Made by a program: the position numbers and the translations under genes. A DNA stretch of 64,000 bases from assembly GCA_039090855.1 (NCBI GenBank), contig CM076997.1, positions 165,880,709 through 165,944,708 on the forward strand, read 5' to 3'. This stretch comes from Macrothele yani. Taxonomy: Eukaryota; Arthropoda; Arachnida; Araneae; Macrothelidae. The notes below the pieces were generated by a model that saw nothing but the letters and a program-made list of their open reading frames with translations, ran no database searches and was not told the DNA's origin. Numbering within the stretch: the first letter of the stretch is position 1; each line of letters begins with the position of its first letter. Shown in pieces: positions 18,325 to 28,474 of the stretch.

Positions 18325-19798
18325 CAGGGCGTCCAATTCGCTACTTTACCCACGTTTTTATTGATAACATCGTGAATACATAAAGTTTTTGAATGATGTT
18401 TGGTAAGATCATACCTTCATCCATGGCAAATAGGACCATATCATAAAATATGTTGAAAGTGTCCGTTCTGTGCATCGATACAGTCTTAAACACGAGACTC
18501 CATATTTCGGAAAGTCCGCGCCAGTTTGCTTCGGCGTAATCCCTGCCACTGCCTCGCAGATGTTGTTCTTCAACTCCTGTTGGCGCGGTCGTCGTGACCT
18601 TGGACGTCGGGCATGTTACGTTTGTGATTCCGCGTGGTTATTTCAGTTTTTTGTTGTTGTTGCGAGGTTGATTGTGTGCGTTTACGATGTCCTCCCGGTT
18701 AACCATACCTGGGTGTGTGTTTCTTTTTCGTATTTACTGGGAGAGTAAGTCAATAAAGAAGTGTCAGCGTGAATTTCCCAGGACATTTGGATATCGGACA
18801 GCACCAAGTAAACCGTATATTCCGCAACTGGTTAATAAGCTGGAGTCAGAAACTGTCCCAAAAGTCAGAAACTGAAGTGCAGGATGCCCAGCAAAGACTT
18901 TTTCCTTCGTCACGGAGATCTTTGCATAGACTTGCCCAGAAAACCGGTAGGTCAAAGAATTCGTGTCACAGAGCAGCGAAAAAGGCTGCAATTTATCTGT
19001 ACCGTTTTTCTGCTGTTCACCAACCAAAAGCGCCAGACCAAGATAAAATAATGAAGTACTGTCAGTTGTTTCAGGCATTTGTTAAAGAACGACCGGACAC
19101 CTTGGACTACACATTTTTCCCTACGAAACTGGGATTCACGTATTGGGATACTTAAAATACGCGTATGTGGGCAGCGGGAAATCTTCACGTATTCATCGAG
19201 AAACCATTTTGCGCAGAAAAAATTGTGTTGAGGTGCGCACTGTCACATCGGTATATCACTGATTCAATCTTCATTCAGGATACGGTCACAACAGCCGTCT
19301 ATATGGACACTTTTCAAGCATTCGTTAGCAAACCACACCATGTAGAGCTGACCACTGGATATTTCAACAAGATGGGGCAACTTCCTACACATCGCATGTG
19401 AGTATGGCTGAAAGTGAATCATTCTTTGGTGATCTCGTGATTTCTAAAGGAATGTGGCCACTTCGATTTCCTCACCTATTTACCCCTGATCTCTTTTTCT
19501 GGAAGTATCTCAAATCTGAGGTGTTTCAAAACAAGCCGACAACCCTTGAGGCATTGAAGAACAGAATCTGCGAGGAAGTGGCTGCGATTACACCGGAGAA
19601 ACTGGCGCGAACTTTTCGAAATATGGAGCCCCGTGTTCAAGGCTGTCTTGATGCACAGGGCGGGCCCTTCCAACGTCTCTTATCATATGTTTTTTTCCAT
19701 GGATGAAGAAATGTTTTTGCCAAATATCATTCAATTACTGTAATTATTCACGATGTTGTTAATAAAAATTTGGGTAAAGTAGCGAATAGAACACCCTG
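18325..19798 (+). mobile_element. Mariner-like DNA transposon with intact termini (1.47 kb)
   Basis: The left terminus CAGGGCGTCCAATTCGCTAC and the reverse complement of the right terminus CAGGGTGTTCTATTCGCTAC match over about 28 bp through CTTTACCCA. Both ends abut TA dinucleotides (18,323-18,324 and 19,799-19,800), the target duplication of the IS630-Tc1-mariner superfamily. The interior encodes a degraded transposase. Confidence 0.88.
18687..19706 (+). pseudogene. Mariner-like transposase pseudogene (DUF4817-type N-terminus)
   Basis: It is split over three frames. The N-terminal part (FLFRIYWESKSIKKCQREFP, near 18,719) resembles the DUF4817 helix-turn-helix. The middle part includes RRSLHRLAQKTGRS and, near 19,350, the second catalytic motif WIFQQDGATSYTSH. 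The C-terminal part reads RFPHLFTPDLFFWKYLKSEV, then FQNKPTTLEALKNRICEEVA, as in the family's SPDLxxxDFFLWGYLKxxVY, then RxIxELKxRI. The last two catalytic aspartates are about 38 residues apart. Several frameshifts and a stop at 19,153 make it non-functional. Confidence 0.78.
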
Positions 19799-19904
19799 TA
19801 GTACACTTAAATTATAAAACATTTCTGGTTAAGCCCAGCAGTTTAAAAAATCATAAATCAACATTTGTGTGGATAATGTAGTTCTTTAAACGTCGGACGA
19901 CTTT

Positions 19905-20035
19905 CGGGCAATATCGGAAGTGTAGGCATTAGTATTTTTTTCTGGATAGTATAATATAAAAAAGACATTAACTTCTTGTTATTGCAGGTAAATATGCTTA
20001 GTGCTTTATGTTCAGGCTCTACTCATCTCGAAACA
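19905..20035 (+). repeat. Direct repeat, copy 1 of 2
   Basis: GCAATATCGGAAGTGTAGGC, then CATTAACTTCTTGTTATTGC, then AGGTAAATATGCTTAGT match the copy at 20,767 with small indels. Confidence 0.85.
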
Positions 20036-20766
20036 AAAGGAATATTTTTTAGTTACATACATTTTAGCTCTTCAGAATCGGGATTTTTTCTGCAGCTCTA
20101 TTCCGCATTCTTGGAGTACACGAATTATGTCATCGCCTGAAGATAATATCCTTAAGAAACCGTCTGATTTTTTTTTGCGTTTAAAATCCGATTACTGCGC
20201 CATTATTGTAAGTTTGCGAATGTAGCGGGCCGGATCTTCTTTTTGATTATTTTTGCTGCACATTTTTCCGTTCCAGAGAAGAGCTATAGAGGAAATGCAT
20301 GGTGGTCGTTTCGGGATATTACTGTTCTTTACAAAAGCATTACCGGAATAAAATGTTAGCGGAACTCCCAGATTTTGTGCATGCAATCTGTGAGAAGTCT
20401 AACGCCAACAGAACACCCTACCCTCAACCAACATGCAATTAAGACACCTCAGGATGACGGAGATAAATTTTCCTGTGAAAGAAATGGAATAAACTGTCCT
20501 CCGAATGTTTACGCCCTCTTACTTTACGGCTGCAGGAAATAGAATTCCTTTAGGCATAGAGGCGATGTAATAAGTCTTAATAAAAAGTTATTCACTGCAT
20601 TCTGAAAGAAAAGGTTAAGCCTGTTCCAAAAATCAAAATCTTATACAGGTTATTCCATGCGATGAAATGATGTTATCGCTGTCATAATTGAACAGGGTTA
20701 GAAAAATAATTTTCGCTTTTACACTGCATCAGAGTTTATACTTTAGGAAGGAAAACCAGTGTTATG

Positions 20767-20912
20767 CGATTTCGAGCAATATCGGAAGTGTAGGCATTAA
20801 TATATGTTTTCTGGATAATATAATATAAAAAAGGCATTAACTTCTTGTTACTGCAGGTAAATATGCTTAGTTAGGACTTTTTATGTTCATATTCTACGCA
20901 TCTTGGTATTGG
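20767..20912 (+). repeat. Direct repeat, copy 2 of 2
   Basis: Same sequence and orientation as 19,905-20,035, separated from it by about 730 bp of dissimilar DNA. This is either a duplicated genomic piece or an unnamed dispersed repeat. Confidence 0.85.
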
Positions 20913-21334
20913 CACTGAACTCGAGAAATTTGGTAATAGTTTAGCATTTTATCATCTTAATGGCAAACTCTTTCACAACATCGTAAACATTTATTTCAGT
21001 ATTCACTCAGGACTGGCATTTAATTTTTAGAACCAGTGGCAGTCACATTTGGATTCCTTTTAAATCAGGATTGTTCAAACTCTACAGTGCCAATGCTAAA
21101 AAAAATAGATAAATGGAAACATTTTTTGAAATGTGTATACAGCGTTCAAAATATAAATATGTCCTGCATAATTAATTAAAAATTTATGTTCTTTTAATAA
21201 ATAGCAGATGAGTTGAAAATTAAATAACTTACATGTGTGTAAGGAAGGAATTGTGTGCTGTTTAACCTCACTGAACGTTGTTGCACGTTAACTTCGATGC
21301 TTGCCGTTGAAAGTCGAAGTAATTACAATACAAA

Positions 21335-21605
21335 TTTTTAATCCGTTTATTGGTGTAAATATGACGTGGATCTTCAGTCAGATAATATCCGAAAACTTGT
21401 AAATTTCGTCGTGCTGGAGCGGAAATCAACCCTCGTTACCCGGACAGCGCTCGAGTATGCTAACCACTACACCACCCAGAACGACCAAGTTTCAGGTTTC
21501 CAATTAATCTGAATATAACCATCACGAGTATGCTAACACCTACACCACCCAGTACGACGAAGTTTCAAGTTTCCGATTAATTTGAATATACCCATCACAG
21601 AATTT
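21335..21605 (-). repeat. tRNA-derived SINE, family 2, with duplicated head
   Basis: Minus-strand copy: body CAGATAATATCCGAAAACTTG, head CTAACCACTACACCACCCAG. The head and its leader (GAGTATGCTAAC, CTACACCACCCAG, GACGAAGTTTCAAGTTTCCG) are then repeated once more between about 21,530 and 21,605, a tandem head duplication of about 78 bp. Confidence 0.75.
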
Positions 21606-21845
21606 GTGATTGTTATACTCAACGTAATCGGAAACTTGGAACTTGGTGGTTCTGGGTGGTGTAGTGGTTTGCATACTAGGGCGCTATCAGCGAGACGCCG
21701 GTTCGATTCCCGCTGCAGGCCGACGAAGTTTTCAAGTTTTCGGATATTATCTGACTTAACATCCATGTCATATTTACACCGATAAACGGACTTACATCTT
21801 CCAAATTTGTATTGTACAAAGGCGTAATCCCGTATTTCATTCATT
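21606..21845 (+). repeat. tRNA-derived SINE, family 2, opposite orientation
   Basis: Plus-strand copy facing away from the previous one. Leader CGTAATCGGAAACTTGGAAC, A box GGTGGTGTAGTGGTTTGCAT, B box CCGGTTCGATTCCCGC, body TTTTCAAGTTTTCGGATATT, AAAGGCGTAATCCCGTATTT. With the neighbour it forms a head-to-head pair. Confidence 0.8.
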
Positions 21846-21872
21846 ATCGAAGTAATTGTTCAAATGTTGGGT

Positions 21873-22080
21873 CGCCGTCCCGGTGGCGCAGTGGTTTAAC
21901 CGATTGATTTTGATCATTCGTCCGAAAGGGATCCGTTTCGAATACCGGTGAGGTATGGATGTTGTGTTTGTTTAATGACACTGGCTCTCTCTCCCTTCCC
22001 TTTAACCAGTGGCCCTAAATTAGGAACGGGCGACTGCTTATAGCCCATTGAGTTGCTCACGGTGGTCGTTTAACCTCCAA
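21873..22080 (+). repeat. tRNA-derived SINE, family 1
   Basis: One of the best copies. Head CCCGGTGGCGCAGTGGTTTA, a B box within GTTTCGAATACCGGTGAGG, body GACACTGGCTCTCTCTCCC, ACCAGTGGCCCTAAATTAGG, and tail GAGTTGCTCACGGTGGTCG. Confidence 0.85.
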
Positions 22081-22924
22081 TCAGAATCAGACAAGCGTTG
22101 GGTCATTGTTAGTGTTCCTGTGTTCGACTTTATGATTTTCACGTCAGATGCCCTCTCGCACATGCACGTAGTTCCAAACAGGGAAATAACTTTTAATTCC
22201 AAATCACTTGTGTTTGTGTATTTTTCAGTGTAAAAGTTTGCACAATCCTGTTCCAGTCTCTGATCGTGCATTAATAAATTCACCTGTTTGAAGGTCACAC
22301 AATTGCATTTCTAAAGGGGTTGGTTTCTTTGGGTTTTTAATGCCAACATTCAATGAATTACTGACCGGCTGTATGCTTGGTTTGAGTTCAGCAAACTATT
22401 TATACTGTGACCAAAATTATTGATAAGAGTGTCAGAAGCTCAGGTACAAATACCTTAAAATCTGTAGTTTCATCAGCCTTTTTACAAAAAAGCTTCTTGC
22501 AAGATTCAGAGTGCGTCAAATTATTTCTTTCTACATCTGATGTTAACAACGGCGGTTTGTTACGAAAAATAAATATACGTCTCTAAATTTTACAGTTATT
22601 TTGTTTATTTTGCTTGCAGAGCAGTTTTTAATGTTTCGAATGCTGCGTAATATCAGCTAGGAAAGACGGTGAACTAAGAAAGTAATATCACTTAGGCTTT
22701 TAGTTAAATCAGTATTACGTTTTACTTCTTCCATTAAAATAAAATAATCTTCTTTCGGAAGTTGGAAAACTAAAACATCGCTAAAACTTTTCCAGAGCTC
22801 AAATATCAGATTCAATTGAGCAGTAGGAAATCACCGAATTCAGCATCAAGTTCGTCTAAACTTTTTTTGTACGCACGGTGTTCGCCATCGCGGTTTTCGT
22901 CCCTAATTAAATTCGTTATTTTTT
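22081..22924. other. AT-rich stretch without recognisable gene
   Basis: No conserved ORF, tRNA or tandem structure was seen. Confidence 0.5.
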
Positions 22925-23460
22925 ACGTTTTCCAACCGTAGGTTGAAGAAGCGTATATGCTCCAGCTTTGTCCGTCTGTTCGTCCGCACGATAACTCACG
23001 AAAAAATGGTTCGATTTCGATGCAGTTTTAGTATGTGGTAGGGGACCATCCGGGGACGAACCCAATTGAAAATAGACGAAATGGGATCAAAGGGCACAGC
23101 ATAGGAGCGGGATTTATTACATTTCCCTTATGCGTCATACCTTACGTAAAATTGCTTCTATTGTGACAAAATGTTAGTATGTTGTTCCGGAGGTACACTG
23201 AACTGGTTCTGTTGAATTTAATCGAAATGGGGTCAAAGGTCAGGACACATGAGCCAGATTTATTCCACAGCCATTATCCTCATAACTGGACTAAAAATGC
23301 TTCTATTACGACAAAACTTTAGAATGCTGTTCCGGAGGTATACTGAACCAATTCTATTAAATATCATCGAAATGGGGTCAAAGGTCAGGACAGATATTTT
23401 TCCACAGCCATTATCCTCATAACTTGAGTAATGATTTCTGGTATGTTGGAAGCGTATCAT
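22925..23460. repeat. Diverged ~145-bp tandem repeat with GTCCGTCTGTTCGTCCG leader
   Basis: About three units share ATTGCTTCTATTGTGACAAA, TGCTGTTCCGGAGGTATACT, then ATCGAAATGGGGTCAAAGGT. The last phrase recurs at about 23,083, 23,223 and 23,369. Sequences starting GTCTGTTCGTCCG are common in invertebrate dispersed repeats, but the family could not be named. Confidence 0.65.
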
Positions 23461-23499
23461 AATCAATGCATTGCATGAGTTTACTAACTTGTTTCATTC

Positions 23500-23700
23500 G
23501 AGGTTTAACGACTACCGTGAGCAACTCAATGTGTCATAAGCATTCGCCCGTTCCTAATTTAGAGCCACTTGTTGCAGGGAAGGGGAGAACGAGCGCCGTA
23601 AAACAAACACACCATCCATGCTTCACCGGGATTCGAACCCGGACCCTTGTCGGACGAATAATCAGAAACCATCGCTTCGACCACTGCGCAACCGGGCGGC
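23500..23700 (-). repeat. tRNA-derived SINE, family 1
   Basis: Minus-strand copy. Tail CGACTACCGTGAGCAACTCA, B box GGGATTCGAACCCGGACCC (reverse), and head CACTGCGCAACCGGGCGGC ending at 23,700. Well preserved. Confidence 0.85.
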
Positions 23701-24127
23701 AATATGTTATTTTTACTACTATGTATTTTGTTGTGTTTGTTATTTTTTAATTGTAATTGATAGTTCCAGCAAAGACCGATATAAACCTTGCTGGTGTGCA
23801 GTGCAGTGCAACGTTTCAGATGTTATTTCACCTCATTTCAATCAGAAATGAAATTATATGGATTATTCTTCATTTAGGGACCCGAAATTCCTTTAAGCTG
23901 GCTACTAATTGGACACCACTGTTTTAAAGTGGTAATATTCTGCTTCATATATTAAGGCTGGATTGCCTGCATTCCTTTATTTCTGCAACCGGAATCCACT
24001 CGCAATGCATCGTTACAACTATTTATGACATTGCTTGATTAGAAAATGTTTACAATTTGTATGGGTGCATGCAACTCTGTATTATTTGTTACTGGTTTTT
24101 GTTCAAAATGTTGGAAGACCACTCCGC
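23701..24127. other. AT-rich stretch without recognisable gene
   Basis: Nothing was recognised beyond AT-rich low-complexity sequence. Confidence 0.5.
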
Positions 24128-24325
24128 TTGCTTGGGCCAGTGCTTCTTAACATTCGCCCGAGATGGATTTGTGTTGGAATCCTAGTAAAGCATGTATGTT
24201 GTGTTTGACTTACGGCACAAGCTATTCCCCTTATCTGGCATCACTTTACCTAAATTACGGAAAGGAGACTGCTGTCGGCCCATCTAGTTGCCCATAGCGA
24301 TCCTTAAACTCCCAAACAAAAACAA
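24128..24325 (+). repeat. tRNA-derived SINE, family 1, with A-rich tail
   Basis: A degraded head (GCTTGGGCCAGTGCTTCTTA) is followed by CATTCGCCCGAGATGG, the body TTGACTTACGGCACAAGC and the tail GGAGACTGCTGTCGGCCC. It ends in an A-rich stretch (AAAAACAAAAGAAAAAAAAA). A tiny second remnant (GGCGATCGAGTTGCTCAC) sits near 24,534. Confidence 0.7.
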
Positions 24326-25099
24326 AAGAAAAAAAAAAGAAGGAAAGTAGACGTTATTTAAGTAACCTTGTTGCCTGGTACATCAAGGGCAGCTTACTCG
24401 GGTGGTTTCTACAATACATTGCTGAAAGACAACAGGATGCTTATCCAAGGACGTCTGGAAAGCAGAAGGCCATGGCAGAAAGAAGGGTTTCCTCCTTTAC
24501 TCACCTGACGAGAAAACAATCTTTCGATTAGACGGGCGATCGAGTTGCTCACAATCCCCCAAACAAAACGTAAAGATGGAAGCGTATCTCTTGACCAACA
24601 AGTAAATTCTTTAAATGGCATAATAAATCAGGCTTCAGGGAATAAATTGCATATTTTGTTAATATGATAGCAAAAATCGTCATTTCAGCAGCAACGCTCA
24701 CAGAATGATGTCAAATAAAATGAAAATAATGCCTCAAACATTTAAGTTCGTATGTCTGGGAGAAGCCATATGAGTGCCTACCTGTCAAATACTTTTCTAA
24801 TCCTTAGTTTTCTGCGATTTTGAGCTAAGTTATTCCCTTCCGTTACACAGTATAATCTTTGCTGTTCTTGTTTGATCGTTTGTGGAAAACTTATATGTTT
24901 ATTGTACTTTCCATCTTAAAGATACCTTCAGTCTAACGACTCGAAAATATTTGATTGAGTATCTGGTTTTACCTTTAAAATGTTATGTACAACTGTTTTT
25001 TGAGCTTAACTAGATTAAAATTTGCGAGCGGATTCTAAAGATGATGCGTTATTTTGTATTACATTTCTGGATTTAGGTCGTTTGCTTTGTTTGTTTCCG
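24326..25099. other. Stretch without recognisable gene
   Basis: It contains only the small SINE remnant near 24,534 and AT-rich DNA. The minus-strand frame at 24,409-24,621 has no family resemblance. Confidence 0.5.
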
Positions 25100-25315
25100 A
25101 ATTGAGTGACTACCATGCAGAACTGTAAGGCTATAAGTATTTTTCTGTCCTTATTTTAGAGTGACTGGTTTCAAAGAAGGGACAGTTGCGCCCAGGTGCC
25201 AATCTCGAATGAGGCGTTTACTGTACGACAGTTGTGAGCCATGCACCAAGCGCATGACACATGCGTCATCCGAGACTTGAACACTGACACACCTTGGACT
25301 ACTAACCAAGGTCCA
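25100..25315 (-). repeat. tRNA-derived SINE, family 1 (old)
   Basis: Diverged minus-strand copy. Tail GTGACTACCATGCAGAACTG, CCTTATTTTAGAGTGACTGG, B-box relic ATCCGAGACTTGAACACTG and head CTTGGACTACTAACCAAGG. Confidence 0.6.
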
Positions 25316-25574
25316 TGCCTAACACCACAGACCTCATATCATTATGAATTTCTATATCACGAAGGACAGAAGTATCTGTCATTGGGACGACGCTTCTTTT
25401 TCTGGAAGAAAGACTGAAGTTAAACTGAATAGACAAGTTATCATATACACCGTGATGAAAATATGCAAAGCATATGTTTCGCATCCAGTTCGTAGGAAGT
25501 TGAGATGTCAATGCCTAAAAGTAGAGCAGGTCTCTGTACATTAGGAACTAGTCACACAAAACTAATCCTAGAAA

Positions 25575-27067
25575 AAATGAGCAGCATAAGTGAGTTTGAC
25601 TATGCCCAGATAGTAGTTGTGTAAAAAGCTGGTTGTTTAATCACAGCAAATGATGAGCTGTTGGAATTTAGACGTAAGACTTTCGCACATGTGTACCAAG
25701 TCTACGTAAAATATAAAAAGAGTTCCAACCAATTGGAAAAAGTTTCCTTAAAAGGTAGAAATCAATCTCCAGGTGATCGCACATTGTCTCGCTTCGTTAC
25801 CAGGAACCGAACGCCTACCGTGCAGAAGATAACATCGAAATTTATTGAGGGAACGTCTACAAGCTTATGCACTAAGGGTATCCATTGTAATATTGAGAAA
25901 ATAGCTCACGGTCGTTGACGTCCACATCGTGTGCGCTCGTTGATTGTAAGCCATTGAACGTTCAGGCTGTAGTTCGCAAAACCCTGAAGCCGCCTAATGC
26001 GGAGGACTGGAAACACATTATATGGTGTGACGAATGACGGTTTCAACTCTATGACGTCGATGGGGAGGGGGGTAAGTAGGTGGCGTAAACCAAACGTAGT
26101 GGTGGACCAAGATTGTCACGTTGGGGACATGCGGGCAGCTGGAGGCCGAGATACAGTTTGCGATGCGTTTACATGGATTTCCTTGCTACACATCGTTCCC
26201 TTCGAGACCTGAGTCACGGATACAGGGTATGTGAACAACTGTCCGTAACGATTATTTTCCTGCACCATGAGGCAGTCGTTCAACAGGACATTGGGTACCC
26301 AATCGAATAGTCTTTGGTAGCCAGTCGCAAAGTATTTGGTAGCCATCTTTCTCGAAATAGACCGCAAGATAGTATACGCAAACAAAAAATACCACTAGTG
26401 CTGGATATGAGTAAAGGTATTTTTAGTCACTCGGAAAGTATTTTGAAACCACTCGGAAATTCTTTGTTTGCCACTTGGAAAGTCTTTGGTAGCCACTCGG
26501 AATGTTTTTGGTAGCCAGTCGCAAAGTATTTGGTAGCCACTCGGAAAGTCTTTGGTATCATCTTTCTCGAAATAGACCGCAAGATAGTATACGCAAACAA
26601 GAAATACCACTAGTGCTGGATATGAGTAAAAGGTATTTGTTAGTCACTCGGAAAGTATTTTGTAACCACTCGGAAAGTCTTTGGTAGCCACTCGGAAAAT
26701 ATTTGCTAGCCTTTTGAAAATTATGCGGGACTCGGATGGGACCCAACAATTGCCTGACTTCAAACCAATTGGAATCTGTGGAACGATTAAAAAAGACCTG
26801 TTTGAGTCAGATCTTTTCAGTTCATTCCTCTAACCGAAAACTGTGGAAGCTGTACGACAGGCGATCCTAACATTATGTGCGGGAAAACCATCTCCTCCTT
26901 TTCAACGCTTCATTGACTCGTTACCAAAACGTTTGCCTGCGGTTACAATGGGAAAAGCTGGGAAAGCACGCTGTTTGGTAGGTTTATGTAGTAAATTCTC
27001 GGTTCATTGTAAAAAATATCACGAAGAACAAAAGCAATTGAACTACGTTTACAAACAGAGAAAATAG
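25575..27067 (+). pseudogene. Tc1-like transposase relic interrupted by a minisatellite
   Basis: In order: MSSISEFDYAQIVVV (N-terminal helix-turn-helix start, near 25,577), PTVQKITSKFIEGTSTSL, then WKHIIWCDE with RFQLYDVDGE (first catalytic Asp) near 26,010. VWRKPNVVVDQDCHVGDM and a degraded LHHEAVVQQDIG (second Asp region) near 26,265 follow. The frame is then broken by a 0.4-kb tandem repeat (26,300-26,712). Tc1 homology resumes with LPDFKPIGICGTIKKDLFES and FQRFIDSLPKRLPAVTMGK, the usual C-terminus. Multiple stops make it dead. No convincing terminal inverted repeats were found. Confidence 0.75.
26300..26712. repeat. Minisatellite (~20-bp TTGGTAGCCACTCGGAAAGT units) in a ~220-bp higher-order repeat
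   Basis: Short units such as TCTTTGGTAGCCACTCGGAA recur throughout. A longer module (AAATAGACCGCAAGATAGTA, then CCACTAGTGCTGGATATGAG) occurs at about 26,350 and 26,570, so the array has two levels of repetition. Confidence 0.9.
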
Positions 27068-27139
27068 TACTCTAAAAATTGTATACACTGAAGAGCAATT
27101 GAATTAGAGATACCCGTCTAGTAACGTGTACCACCACCT

Positions 27140-28146
27140 TTCGTTCTGATGCCGGCGGCGATTCGTCTCGGCATGGACTCGACAAGACACCGGAAGCGTT
27201 GTGAAGCCATACGGATCCACGACCCCTGAACAAGCTCCCACAGTTCATGAAGATTTCATGGAGGGGGTCAGAGCCACGAACATCTCTCTGGATGGCATCA
27301 AAGATATGCTCGATGGGATTGAGGTCAAGTGACCTAGCTGGCCAAGGAAGCGAGGTCACGTTGGTGGAGTGTTCATCCAACCACTCGAATACAATTCGGG
27401 ACCTGCATTGTCTTGTTGCAGGATGAGATCCCCAGTGGGATGTTGAAAACGCACAAACGGGAGCTAATGGTTGCCCAGGATATCCCGGTAAGGTTGACCT
27501 GTGAGGGACGATGTCACACGTACCAGGGGTCCCATTTCAGTCCACGTAAACTGTCCCCAGACAAGAATGCCACCCCCACCAGCTTGAAGACTACCCTGCT
27601 GGCAAGAAGGATCCATCGCTTCATGTGGTTTGTGCCGTACTCGTGTCTTGCTATCCGTGTGAACCAACGTGATTCTCGACTCATCAGTCCAGGCAACATT
27701 TTTCCACATGTATAGGGTCAAGTGGCGAAGTCCCGCGCCCATGCTAATATTTCTACCCTGTGATGTGTGTTCAGCCGCGGTACCTTCGTGGGACGATGGA
27801 TTCTGTACCTCATAGCGAGGAGATGGTTCTGGATGGTGTGGCTGCTTACACGTTTTTGCGCACCAGCGTTAAATTGCCGAGTGATTTCTTGCACTGTGGT
27901 CCGTCTATCCGCTGTTACAATGCGAGCTAGCCGACGTTGATCGCACTCATACACACGCTGTTGTCCACGGCAGTTGGCCTTTTCAGGGATGGTTTTACCG
28001 GATTCAATGTGCTCACGGTGCACCTGTGACACAGTGGCTCGTGAAAATCCCAGTGGATGCACGACTTCCGAGATGGAGTGACCCATTCGTCGGGCCCCGA
28101 CCATTTGCCCACGATCAAATGCGCTTAGATCCTTCGTCTTACCCAT
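27140..28146 (-). pseudogene. Tc1-like transposase (frameshifted)
   Basis: It starts MGKTKDLSAFDRGQMVGARR at 28,146. A bipartite HTH region runs to about residue 120 (GHSISEVVHPLGFSRATVSQ, then DRRTTVQEITRQFNAG). After a frameshift near 27,720 the DDE domain follows: WKNVAWTDESR (first Asp), GGGGILVWGQFTW, then in another frame LILQQDNAGPE (second Asp), then ARSLDLNPIEHIFDAIQRDV (Glu). All three catalytic residues survive, but at least two frameshifts and a stop near 27,474 separate them. It is more recent than the other Tc1 relics in the window. Confidence 0.85.
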
Positions 28147-28436
28147 ACTGCGTCCGACTCTTACTTATTCCCGTCGCATCACTCCTTATATTGTCGGATC
28201 ACTCCTTATATTGTCGGAACGCTGCATACGCCATGTCGTTTACGTTTACAGGGCCGCCCACAGCGCCACATTTGCAAGCGCATTTGCCCACGATCAAATG
28301 CGCTTAGATCCTTCGTCTTACCCATACTGCGTCCGACTCTTACTTATTCCCGTCGCATCACTCCTTATATTGTCGGATCGCTGCATACGCCATGTCGTTT
28401 ACGTTTACAGGGCCGCCCACAGCGCCACATTTGCAT
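28102..28436. repeat. ~179-bp tandem duplication over the transposase start
   Basis: CATTTGCCCACGATCAAATG starts at 28,102 and again at 28,281. Both copies continue through CTTACCCATACTGCGTCCG and CGCTGCATACGCCATGTCG. Copy 1 has an extra 20-bp repeat of ACTCCTTATATTGTCGGA. The first codons of the transposase are therefore present twice. Confidence 0.92.
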
Positions 28437-28474
28437 TACGCCAGCTGTCTCCAATTCAATTGCTCTTCAGTGTA

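Larger units (their letters stand above)
19799..21334. other. AT-rich stretch holding a separated direct duplication
   Basis: No gene was recognised. It contains the two copies of a ~130-bp sequence annotated separately. Otherwise it is featureless. Confidence 0.5.
27086..28472 (-). mobile_element. Tc1-like DNA transposon with TIRs and TA target site (1.39 kb)
   Basis: The left end CACTGAAGAGCAATTGAATT is the inverted copy of the right end AATTCAATTGCTCTTCAGTG. TA dinucleotides flank both ends (27,084-27,085 and 28,473-28,474). The interior encodes a Tc1-type transposase on the minus strand. Confidence 0.92.

Noticed and set aside
18470..18748. 92-codon plus-strand frame before the mariner transposase
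   Set aside because: It falls in the leader of the 18.3-kb transposon and has no transposase or host-protein resemblance.
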